A stretch of 7,257 bases of DNA from Candidatus Tariuqbacter arcticus (GCA_013202315.1 JABMRZ010000146.1:1-7257), one strand, 5' to 3'. Counted from the stretch's first letter, positions 1 through 6,755 are shown. The notes: a model not told the origin generated them from the sequence alone. Program-made: numbers and translations.

Positions 1-101
1 AATAATTCTGAAATAAATAGCGTTATCGAGAATTTTTTGTCGATGTTGCTGCGGTAAGCGCCTAATAGTTGCTGTGTGTCTATTTCAAGGGTTTTATGAG
101 T

Positions 102-131
102 TTGAGGTGATTTATTCTTTATAAATAAAAT
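102..131 (+). promoter_or_regulatory. Possible sigma-70-type promoter for the tubulin-like fusion gene
   Basis: TTGAGG at 102-107 (4 of 6 matches to the -35 consensus) and TAAAAT at 126-131 (5 of 6 to -10) are separated by 18 bases. A second -10-like TATGAT lies at 145-150 without a clear -35. The region is AT-rich, so chance matches are likely. Nothing else in bases 1-190 was recognised: no gene end, RNA or strong hairpin. Confidence 0.22.
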
Positions 132-190
132 CGTTTTTATTGTCTATGATTGCTTGAAATTGTGAAATAGAATCATTAATTTATTGGTTT

Positions 191-2515
191 ATGGTAAAAA
201 ACACTTCCAAAGACGGACAATTCAAACCGGTCAAGAGGAGCTTGCGGGTGGGAGTGGTCGGTTTAGGCCAATGCGGGGGAGCGATGGCGCTATCGTTCGC
301 CCTGTTGGGGTATGATGCAATAGCGTTCAATACTTCCGAGACCGACCTGCGCGGTTTGGATTTACCTGATTCCCGCAAATTCTTTATGTCGCGGAAGGGG
401 AGCGATGGCGTGGGCAGGGACCGGGAACTGGGCGGCGCTATTTTCAGAGCAAATTCCGCCAAAGTATTGGATGCGATTCAACGGCTGTTAGGAAAATGCG
501 AACACTTCATCGTTTGCGGCGGTTTGGCGGGAGGCACCGGTGGTAATTTGGGCAAGCTGGCGGGGGTAATTGGAGAAATGAAACGACCTATGACCGCCAT
601 CGGCGCTTTGCCGAGGAAAGAAGACGGTTCGATAGATAAATTCAATGCGGTGATGGCTTTGGGAGAGATAGCGAAGGCTCCGATTAACAGCTTAATCCTG
701 GTGGACAACAGCAGGATATCGAGGGTGTTTCCGGGTGCGACTATGGATGCCGCTTTCAAGGGCGCCAATAATTTTATCGCCGGGCAGCTCGATTACATTA
801 ACCGATTGAGTCAGGATGAAACCTTCGTTCCGATGCAGGCCTTCGACGGTGAAGATTTTAGAAAGGTCTTTAGCTGTCAAGGGCTGTTGACTTATGGTTC
901 TACAACCGATTTCTCCATACCTAAAGGGCTGGAGCAAACGGAGATCATCCATAAAATCATAGTGGAGGATTCCCTATGGCCATCGGGATTTGACCTCGCC
1001 AGAGCTCAGCGGGCGGCGCTAGTCATTTGCGCTCCTGAATCGTTTTTTCAGAAACAGAGCGCAGATTATTGGAAAGACTGGATGGAAGCGGTTTCCGGAT
1101 TGACCAGAGGGTGCGGCTGTTATTTCGGACTATTCAAAATTCCGGAGGGGGTGAAACCCCGCTTGACGGTGATTTTCTGCGGAATGGGCTTCCCTGAAGG
1201 AGTGAGGGAGTTGATGGATGAAGCCCGTTTAGAGGCGCAAATGATGCGCAACAAGATGGAGAAAGATATCGCCATCGAAGAGATGACAGAAATGGAAGAG
1301 TTCAATTTCTTCGGGGATATTGAACAGACCGATGTTGATGAAGTTTTGGAGGTTGAATCAGGAGATGATTCGCGGGAGGATTTAGATGCTGAAATGGAAG
1401 AAATCGATCTATTCGCGATGGGAGACGATGAGGGTGAAACAGCGATGGTCGAAGATATGGTAAAAGCGAGCATTAGCGAAGAAATTGATGATGATGGAGA
1501 TGCAGTTGAGGCGTTAAAGCCGCCCAAAAGAGTATGGCCTTATTTAGCGGGCGGAATAGGAATGATTGTGGTTGTGGCGGTCTTGATCCTGATTCAGGCG
1601 GGTTATTTCAGTTCTCAAAATGCGGTTTATGAAGGTGAGAAGCCGGCTTTTGAGAAGCCGCTGGAACAGCCGGAAATGGCGGCGGTTATTCCGCGAGGAT
1701 GTGTGTTTGTCAATCCGATAGCGGAATTATATCTTTTAGTTGTGGATAAATCGAAGCGCAGATTGGATTTATGTACCTTTACTCCGGATTTGAATGTTCT
1801 GAAGAGCTATCAGTGCATGGTAGGGTGGAGTTACGGTGGTGAAAAGGGTGGGATTAATACGCCGACGGGAATATATTTCCCAAGGATAAAAATGGAAGGA
1901 GATTCTATCCTCCCGGACTTCGGGTCGATTGCATTTCGGTTGGATTATCCCAATCCTTTTGATTCATTGGATGTTACGGAGGGTGATGGATTGTGGCTGC
2001 GGGGGTGCGCCGGGAATTCGCCTTCTGAAGAAGATACTAAGGGCAGTATTGTTTTAGATAAAATCGATATGGTTGATTTAGCCAAATTCGTCGAATTAAA
2101 CACAACACCCGTTATAATTTATGATAGGGTAAATTCGGTCGCGCCTGAATCATACAAGGCGTTGAACGCTGAGATAAACCGCTTCCTAACCAGCTGGAAA
2201 AATGCCTGGACGGGCAGAGATTATCTGGCGTATTCCAGCTTTTACGCATCGGATTTCCAGCCGCAGAGGGGCAGCAGAAAAAGATGGCTGGCGGCGAAAA
2301 AGAAGCTGTTCCCTGAAGTGGAATATATTAAAGTCGAAATCGATTTACTCAATATTTTTCAGACGGGCGATGGGGTTGTGCTGTTGTTTAATCAAGATTA
2401 TAAATCGAATGTTCACAGTGATTACGGTTTGAAACGAATGTATTTGCAAAAGAGAATGGGAAAATGGATGATAGCGGCTGAGGATTGGTTCCAGGATAGA
2501 ATCAGGACAAGATAA
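191..2515 (+). CDS. Tubulin/FtsZ-like (CetZ-like) GTPase fused through a membrane helix to an inactive L,D-transpeptidase fold and an NTF2-like domain
   Basis: This 774-residue protein has five parts. Residues ~17-345 look like a complete tubulin/FtsZ-superfamily GTPase: a T1 loop reading GLGQCGG (24-30), NTSETDLRGL (47-56), the nucleotide signature AGGTGGN (113-119), a T6-type LILVDNSRI (168-176), a T7-like DGED (219-222) with two acidic residues, and a tubulin-type C-terminal half. These motifs resemble archaeal CetZ more than bacterial FtsZ. Residues 356-440 form an acidic linker (36 Asp/Glu in 85). A membrane helix (~449-470) follows Lys446-Arg447, which predicts the N-terminus inside and the C-terminus in the periplasm. 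Residues ~505-648 have a YkuD fold, but the catalytic His is Arg604 and the catalytic Cys is Ser619, so transpeptidation is unlikely. Residues ~655-772 look like the NTF2-like domain attached to Cds6-type L,D-transpeptidases. ATG 191 is the only start in its open frame and lacks a Shine-Dalgarno site. The gene stands alone. A role as a GTPase scaffold linked to the cell wall is inference. Confidence 0.85.
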   Translation: MVKNTSKDGQFKPVKRSLRVGVVGLGQCGGAMALSFALLGYDAIAFNTSETDLRGLDLPDSRKFFMSRKGSDGVGRDRELGGAIFRANSAKVLDAIQRLLGKCEHFIVCGGLAGGTGGNLGKLAGVIGEMKRPMTAIGALPRKEDGSIDKFNAVMALGEIAKAPINSLILVDNSRISRVFPGATMDAAFKGANNFIAGQLDYINRLSQDETFVPMQAFDGEDFRKVFSCQGLLTYGSTTDFSIPKGLEQTEIIHKIIVEDSLWPSGFDLARAQRAALVICAPESFFQKQSADYWKDWMEAVSGLTRGCGCYFGLFKIPEGVKPRLTVIFCGMGFPEGVRELMDEARLEAQMMRNKMEKDIAIEEMTEMEEFNFFGDIEQTDVDEVLEVESGDDSREDLDAEMEEIDLFAMGDDEGETAMVEDMVKASISEEIDDDGDAVEALKPPKRVWPYLAGGIGMIVVVAVLILIQAGYFSSQNAVYEGEKPAFEKPLEQPEMAAVIPRGCVFVNPIAELYLLVVDKSKRRLDLCTFTPDLNVLKSYQCMVGWSYGGEKGGINTPTGIYFPRIKMEGDSILPDFGSIAFRLDYPNPFDSLDVTEGDGLWLRGCAGNSPSEEDTKGSIVLDKIDMVDLAKFVELNTTPVIIYDRVNSVAPESYKALNAEINRFLTSWKNAWTGRDYLAYSSFYASDFQPQRGSRKRWLAAKKKLFPEVEYIKVEIDLLNIFQTGDGVVLLFNQDYKSNVHSDYGLKRMYLQKRMGKWMIAAEDWFQDRIRTR

Positions 2516-2531
2516 GATATTTGATATAATA

Positions 2532-2560
2532 TTAATAGGTGTATTTTATAGATATATAAT
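2532..2560 (+). promoter_or_regulatory. Possible promoter of the prfA-prmC-tgt operon
   Basis: TTAATA at 2532-2537 (4 of 6 to the -35 consensus) and a perfect TATAAT at 2555-2560 have a 17-base spacer. A start near 2567 would give a leader of about 200 bases that includes the inverted repeat at 2581-2649. The surrounding sequence is very AT-rich and a second TATAAT occurs at 2525-2530, so this is only a candidate. Confidence 0.33.
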
Positions 2561-2580
2561 TATCGGATTCGGTTGCTGTC

Positions 2581-2649
2581 GTCATGCTGAACGAAGTGAA
2601 GCATCTCGATATTGTTTAACTTTAAATTCTTCACTCTATTTAGAATGAC
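2581..2649. repeat. Imperfect inverted repeat, REP-like intergenic element
   Basis: The left arm (2581-2606) and the reverse complement of the right arm (2624-2649) match at 19 of 26 positions, with a 17-base loop. The left arm is also internally palindromic: ATGCT and AGCAT flank an 11-base centre. The left arm closely resembles the GTCATxCTGAxCGAAGxGAAG family of dispersed intergenic palindromes that I recall from several bacterial phyla. No T-run follows the right arm, so it does not look like a simple intrinsic terminator. It lies between the fusion gene and prfA and would form a hairpin in RNA from either side. Copy number cannot be judged from one window. Confidence 0.6.
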
Positions 2650-2768
2650 TATATTGAAGTATCAAAATTTATAAGAGTAACTCATACAACCGGGATTTTC
2701 TTGAACAACAGAACAGATGCTCCTTGTAACAGTTTAATACTTGGAGTTAAGGGAATTGGAACAGGAAT

Positions 2769-3839
2769 ATGATAAGGAAGATACAGCAGATAAAGAGTCA
2801 TCATAGGGAACTGGGCGAGAAGATGATGGAAGCGGCTTCAGACCCAAAAACTTATTCCAAACTGGCGAAGGAATACAGCCGGCTGGAAAGGATTATCCAA
2901 GCCTCTGAAAAACTGCGGGCGCTGGAAGATGAGATTCAAGGAGACAGGGAAATAATTGAATCTTCAGAAGATGAAGAACTGATGGAATTAGCAAAGGAAG
3001 AATTACCGGAATTGGAAACGAAACGCGACGAGTATGAGAATGCAATAAGACTGATGCTGCTGCCGCCGGACCCGCGTGATAACCGAAATATCATCGTGGA
3101 AATCCGCGCCGGCACCGGCGGTCAGGAAGCGAGCCTGTTCGCGGGGGATCTATATCGGATGTACCGCAGCTTCGCCGAAAGGAACAATTGGAAGATGGAT
3201 ACGCTGTCGTCGAATCCCTCCGATTTGGGAGGATTCAAGGAAGTCATATTTTCCATCGCCGGAGAGGGAGTATATTCGCGGATGAAGTTCGAGAGTGGAG
3301 TTCACCGGGTTCAAAGAGTGCCGGTTACGGAAGCATCGGGAAGGATACACACTTCGGCGGCGACGGTGGCGGTGCTGCCCGAAGCCGAAGAAGTGGAAGT
3401 GGAGATCAATCCGGATGATTTGAAGATAGATGTGTTCCGTTCCTCGGGACCGGGGGGACAAAGCGTAAATACCACCGATTCAGCGGTGCGTATAACTCAT
3501 ATCCCGACAGGGTTGGTAGTTACATGCCAGGATGAGAAGTCGCAATTGAAGAACAAGGTTCAAGCGCTTAAGGTCTTAAGAGCCCGGCTTTATAACATTG
3601 TTTTGATGGAGCAGGAGGCTAAAGAAGCGCAGATGCGCCGGCAAATGGTCAGCACCGGCGATAGAAGCGCCAAAATCCGCACTTATAATTTCCCCCAGGG
3701 GAGAGTCACCGACCATCGTATTAAATTGACCCTGTATCGATTGGAAGAAATTATGGACGGCGATATCGGTGAACTTGTGGAGAGGCTGCGGACAGCGGAT
3801 AGTGAAGAGCAATTAGCCAGTTTGGAGTTGGAGAGATGA
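2769..3839 (+). CDS. prfA: Peptide chain release factor 1 (RF1)
   Basis: RF1 recognises UAA and UAG in the ribosomal A site and triggers hydrolysis of peptidyl-tRNA. The protein has 356 residues, the usual RF1 length. Residues 1-95 are the helical, charged N-terminal domain. The anticodon-like tripeptide PVT is at 185-187, inside RVPVTEASGRIHTS; this is the RF1 form (PxT), not the SPF of RF2. The catalytic GGQ is at 229-231 within SSGPGGQSVNTTDSAVR, so Gln231 is the residue methylated by PrmC. ATG 2769 is the only start before an upstream in-frame stop at 2748. An AGGA lies only two bases before it and an AAGGGAA about 13 bases before, so the ribosome binding site is not ideal. The stop overlaps the prmC start by four bases (ATGA), implying translational coupling. 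Nothing is missing or broken. Confidence 0.97.
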   Translation: MIRKIQQIKSHHRELGEKMMEAASDPKTYSKLAKEYSRLERIIQASEKLRALEDEIQGDREIIESSEDEELMELAKEELPELETKRDEYENAIRLMLLPPDPRDNRNIIVEIRAGTGGQEASLFAGDLYRMYRSFAERNNWKMDTLSSNPSDLGGFKEVIFSIAGEGVYSRMKFESGVHRVQRVPVTEASGRIHTSAATVAVLPEAEEVEVEINPDDLKIDVFRSSGPGGQSVNTTDSAVRITHIPTGLVVTCQDEKSQLKNKVQALKVLRARLYNIVLMEQEAKEAQMRRQMVSTGDRSAKIRTYNFPQGRVTDHRIKLTLYRLEEIMDGDIGELVERLRTADSEEQLASLELER

Positions 3840-4711
3840 TCCGCGCGAAGGAACTGACGGTTCGGGAATCTTTGATAATCTGTGCGCAAAAACTCCGCGA
3901 TGCAGGGGTGGAGAATCCGAAAGGAAACGCGGAAATCATCCTATCGAAGATCTTGGAAATGAATCGGTCGGAATTATTCCTGAATTATTCCAGACCGTTA
4001 GTTCTGAACGAACGGCGGCAATTGGAACGGCTGCTATGGAGGAGGATTATCGGTGAACCGGTTCAGTATATTGTTGGCGAAACGGAATTTTTCGGACTCA
4101 CTTTTAATGTCGACAGACGGGTAATGATACCAAGACCGGAGACGGAATTACTGGTGGAATGGGCGTTGGAATGCTTGAATGGGTTGGAGTCGCCGAAGGT
4201 GCTGGATATTGGCACCGGTTCGGGAGCGATGGCGGTGGCGATTGCGGCAAATACATCATGCAGGGTGACCGCGGTCGATAAGAATTTGGCTGCGTTGGAA
4301 CTGGCGGCTGAAAACAGCCGGTTGAATGATGTGAGAGAGCGGATACAATTCGTGGCAGCGGATTTATTCAACGAAGATTTCCGGGAATCCGTGGGCGGAA
4401 AATATGATTTAATAGCCTGCAATCCACCGTATATATCGAGAGTCGAAATGGAGGGACTGCCGGCGGAGATTCAGCGGTTTGAACCGTATGAAGCGCTGAC
4501 CGACGGCAAAGACGGATTGGAATACTGCCGTCGATTAGTGGAGATTATTCCGCAAGTATGCAGGAACGGAAGTTGGGTGATGGTCGAAACGGCGGAAATG
4601 CGCGCTGAGGAGGCGCTGCATATTCTCAGCAAAGTCTTGATGAATGTGACTTTGAAGAGTGATTTGGCTGGGCGCCCCAGAATTGTGGGAGGGCGATGTT
4701 CTTTAAATTAG
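3836..4711 (+). CDS. prmC: Release factor glutamine N5-methyltransferase
   Basis: PrmC (HemK) uses S-adenosylmethionine to methylate the glutamine of the GGQ motif in release factors, which raises their activity. The protein has 291 residues. The N-terminal ~90 residues form the helical substrate-binding domain. IPRPETELLVEWAL (98-111) is the conserved linker into the Rossmann-like methyltransferase domain. DIGTGSG (124-130) is the S-adenosylmethionine motif I, AVDKN (146-150) the acidic end of strand 2, and NPPY (196-199) the catalytic motif that holds the target glutamine. The tail DLAGRPRIVGG (276-286) is typical of the family. The gene starts inside the prfA stop codon and overlaps tgt by 16 bases, so the enzyme is made beside its substrate. 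The C-terminal ETAEMRAEEA (251-260) departs from the usual EIG-type strand, a minor divergence. Confidence 0.96.
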   Translation: MIRAKELTVRESLIICAQKLRDAGVENPKGNAEIILSKILEMNRSELFLNYSRPLVLNERRQLERLLWRRIIGEPVQYIVGETEFFGLTFNVDRRVMIPRPETELLVEWALECLNGLESPKVLDIGTGSGAMAVAIAANTSCRVTAVDKNLAALELAAENSRLNDVRERIQFVAADLFNEDFRESVGGKYDLIACNPPYISRVEMEGLPAEIQRFEPYEALTDGKDGLEYCRRLVEIIPQVCRNGSWVMVETAEMRAEEALHILSKVLMNVTLKSDLAGRPRIVGGRCSLN

Positions 4712-5808
4712 AAGCGCGGGTGGGTTCGGCGCGAGCCGGGGTTCTTTGCACTTCACATAATGAAATATCGACTCCGGTATTTATGCCGGTGGGGACATCC
4801 GCCACGGTGAAGACATTGTCACCGGAGGAATTGGAAGCCGCGGGAGTTCCCATCATTTTGGGGAACGCTTATCATTTATATTTGCGACCCGGGGCAGAAG
4901 TCATCGAATCTGCAGGGGGGCTGCATAGATTTATGAACTGGAAGGGTTCGGTTCTGACTGATTCGGGAGGGTATCAGGTTTTTTCGCTGGGGGAATTAAA
5001 CAAGGTCGACGATGATGGGGTCGAGTTCCAGTCTCACATCGATGGTTCTTACCATTTCTTCACCCCAGATAAAGTGATCGATATAGAGTTGGCGCTAGGC
5101 GCCGATATCATAATGTGTTTGGATGTATGCTCGCCGTATCCTTGTGAACCGGTTCGGGCGGAGGAGGATAACCGCCGGACTTTGGATTGGGGTAAGCGCT
5201 GCAAAGAGCGTTTTGAATCCGCAAATCCGGTTTGTGAGTATCGGCAGTATTTGTTTCCGGTGGTGCAGGGGTCGACTTATGAAAGTATCAGGAAGCGGTC
5301 GGCTGAGGGGTTGGTGGAGATGGATTTTCCGGGGTATGCGGTGGGTGGGTTGTCAGTGGGGGAACCGGTAACGGCTTTCAGGGAGTTGGCTGAATTCAGT
5401 GTGAATCTGTTGCCTGAGGATAAGCCCCGGTATCTTATGGGGACGGGAACGCCGCAGGATTTATTATATTCGGTGGGGATGGGGTACGATATGTTCGATT
5501 GCGTGATGCCAACAAGGAACGCTCGGAATGGACAGTTATTCACACATACAGGGAAGCTGAACATCAGGAATGCGGGTTATACGACCGATTTCGCCCCGCC
5601 GGATGGTGAATGCAATTGTTATACCTGCCGTAATTTCAGCCGGGCGTATTTGCATCACCTATTTATGGCGGAGGAAATTTTGGGATTGAGATTGGCGAGT
5701 ATTCATAACACTCACTTCTTCCAGGAAATGATGCGGGAAGCGCGGGAACATATTATTGCGGGTGATTTCTACCTATGGCGGAAGGATTTTTTGAAATATT
5801 ATGATTGA
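4696..5808 (+). CDS. tgt: tRNA-guanine (queuine/preQ1) transglycosylase
   Basis: Bacterial Tgt exchanges guanine 34 of GUN-anticodon tRNAs for preQ1, the first tRNA-bound step of queuosine synthesis. The 370-residue length matches the family. By comparison with the Zymomonas enzyme, Asp89 in TDSGGYQVFS is the general acid/base, Asp143 contacts the base, GGLSVGE (217-223) is the binding loop, and Asp268 in FDCVMPTRNARNG is the nucleophile. Zinc ligands Cys306, Cys308, Cys311 and His337 are present. Cys145 is the bacterial residue at the preQ1 pocket. The usual FDEC reads LDVC (142-145) and the usual IQ before LGADI is IE (130-131), so the protein is somewhat divergent but should be active. The start fits the family N-terminus; a GGGAGG at 4687-4692 lies three bases upstream, inside prmC. 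No queuosine synthesis genes are visible here. Confidence 0.96.
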   Translation: MFFKLEARVGSARAGVLCTSHNEISTPVFMPVGTSATVKTLSPEELEAAGVPIILGNAYHLYLRPGAEVIESAGGLHRFMNWKGSVLTDSGGYQVFSLGELNKVDDDGVEFQSHIDGSYHFFTPDKVIDIELALGADIIMCLDVCSPYPCEPVRAEEDNRRTLDWGKRCKERFESANPVCEYRQYLFPVVQGSTYESIRKRSAEGLVEMDFPGYAVGGLSVGEPVTAFRELAEFSVNLLPEDKPRYLMGTGTPQDLLYSVGMGYDMFDCVMPTRNARNGQLFTHTGKLNIRNAGYTTDFAPPDGECNCYTCRNFSRAYLHHLFMAEEILGLRLASIHNTHFFQEMMREAREHIIAGDFYLWRKDFLKYYD

Positions 5809-5837
5809 AGTGTGAAAGTTAGAAAGTGTGAAGGTAT
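5808..5837 (+). repeat. Short direct repeat, period 16, just after tgt
   Basis: AAGTGTGAAAGTTA (5808-5821) is followed 16 bases later by AAGTGTGAAGGTAT (5824-5837), with 11 of 14 positions equal. The first copy begins in the tgt stop codon. It could be a fragment of a simple, A/G-rich intergenic repeat. No function is evident, and no hairpin or terminator is seen in the 132-base spacer. Confidence 0.45.
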
Positions 5838-5840
5838 AAA
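5812..5840 (+). promoter_or_regulatory. Possible promoter for the PAS protein gene
   Basis: GTGAAA at 5812-5817 (4 of 6 to -35) and TATAAA at 5835-5840 (5 of 6 to -10) are 17 bases apart. They sit in the spacer between tgt and the PAS gene and overlap the short direct repeat. Read-through from tgt is an equally good explanation for expression. Confidence 0.22.
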
Positions 5841-5940
5841 AGTAATAGGATGCAAGTTCATCTAAAAGAACAATAAAGTTGAAAGACTTAAATGCGGGGA
5901 AGTATTCAATCATTCGTACATATCTAAATCGAGAGATGTA

Positions 5941-6744
5941 ATGTGGTCTTATAGTACTTTGATTATTTTAGGCGGAGCTTTATTAATTGCAGCGCTGGTC
6001 GTATCGCTTTTTTGGTTAAAGGCGCAGGTTGGTAAGCGAACTCTCGAATTGCAGAAGGCGGTAGATCGAATCCAGGCTCAGAATGAAGCGTTGGAGAAGG
6101 AAATAATAGACCGTAAGGATATTGAGGTAACTTTACAGAAGGCGCGGCGCGATTATCAGACTATTTTCGATGCGGTGCCCGAAATGATTTGGTATGTCGA
6201 TAAACAGCACAAGATAATCCGAGCGAACCAGGCGGCGGCGAGATCGCTTAAAGTCCCGGTAGAACAATTAGTCGGGAAATCGATGTACGAACTGTTTGGC
6301 GCGGAAGCGGTCAAATTCTGCCGGAACAATGCGGTGATAATTGAGAGTGGTATGCCCAAATTCGGGATTAAGGAGATGTATATCTCTCCACAAGGCGATG
6401 AGAGGTGGGTGCAAATCAGCAAGGTGCCTTATTACGACCAACAATCCGCCATCGCCGGCTTGATAATCGTTGCTGAAGATATTACTGAACGGGAAGCTGC
6501 CGCGCAGGAACGGGAACAACTCATCACCGAATTGCAGGAAGCGGTGACTAAAATTAAGACATTGACTGGCATGATACCAATCTGCTCCCACTGTAAAAAA
6601 ATCCGTGACGATAAAGGTTCCTGGAATAAACTCGAAGCATTTCTAATGGAACATTCGGATGCGGAGTTCAGCCACGGTATTTGCCCGGATTGTATGAAAA
6701 AGCTGTATCCGGACTATTATAAGAATAAACAAAATAACCAATAA
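5941..6744 (+). CDS. Membrane-anchored PAS sensor protein with a C-terminal four-cysteine domain
   Basis: This 267-residue protein begins with a membrane helix (~5-27), then a coiled coil (~28-70), a PAS domain (~71-184, ending in the typical AEDITEREAAAQE), a second short coiled coil (~185-205) and a conserved Cys-rich domain (~209-260). The last domain reads MIPICSHCKKIRDDKG (211-226) and GICPDCMKKLYP (246-257), so Cys215, Cys218, Cys248 and Cys251 form two CxxC pairs likely to bind zinc. I recall this module at the C-terminus of many PAS and response-regulator proteins, where it replaces a histidine kinase or cyclase. No kinase, GGDEF or HTH domain is present, so the output is unknown. The helix plus coiled coil looks like the end of a larger periplasmic sensor, yet the open frame upstream runs only to 5866 without another start. 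ATG 5941 has a weak GAGAGA four bases upstream. Signal and partner are unknown. Confidence 0.85.
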   Translation: MWSYSTLIILGGALLIAALVVSLFWLKAQVGKRTLELQKAVDRIQAQNEALEKEIIDRKDIEVTLQKARRDYQTIFDAVPEMIWYVDKQHKIIRANQAAARSLKVPVEQLVGKSMYELFGAEAVKFCRNNAVIIESGMPKFGIKEMYISPQGDERWVQISKVPYYDQQSAIAGLIIVAEDITEREAAAQEREQLITELQEAVTKIKTLTGMIPICSHCKKIRDDKGSWNKLEAFLMEHSDAEFSHGICPDCMKKLYPDYYKNKQNNQ

Positions 6745-6755
6745 TGAATACAGTG

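Noticed and set aside
25..44. ATCGA/TCGAT hairpin around a T-run near the left edge
   Set aside because: A five-base stem with a ten-base loop is too weak; the T-run is in the loop, not after the stem, so it is not a terminator.
191..1225. Naming the first gene ftsZ
   Set aside because: T1 and T7 motifs and the overall pattern differ from FtsZ, and the protein carries a membrane helix and periplasmic domains; a division-ring role is not shown.
1120..1527. Antisense open frame of 135 codons, very rich in Ser and Ile
   Set aside because: It is the mirror of the acidic Asp/Glu-rich linker codons of the fusion gene; composition is an artefact and no family is recognisable.
1703..2134. Calling an active L,D-transpeptidase
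   Set aside because: Both catalytic positions are replaced (Arg604 and Ser619), so enzyme activity cannot be supported.
2202..2432. Small + strand open frame inside the end of the fusion gene
   Set aside because: It lies wholly within the NTF2-like coding region in another frame and shows no protein-like pattern.
3150..3461. Antisense open frame opposite prfA
   Set aside because: prfA is unambiguous here and conserved at the protein level; the reverse frame has no recognisable domain or ribosome binding site.
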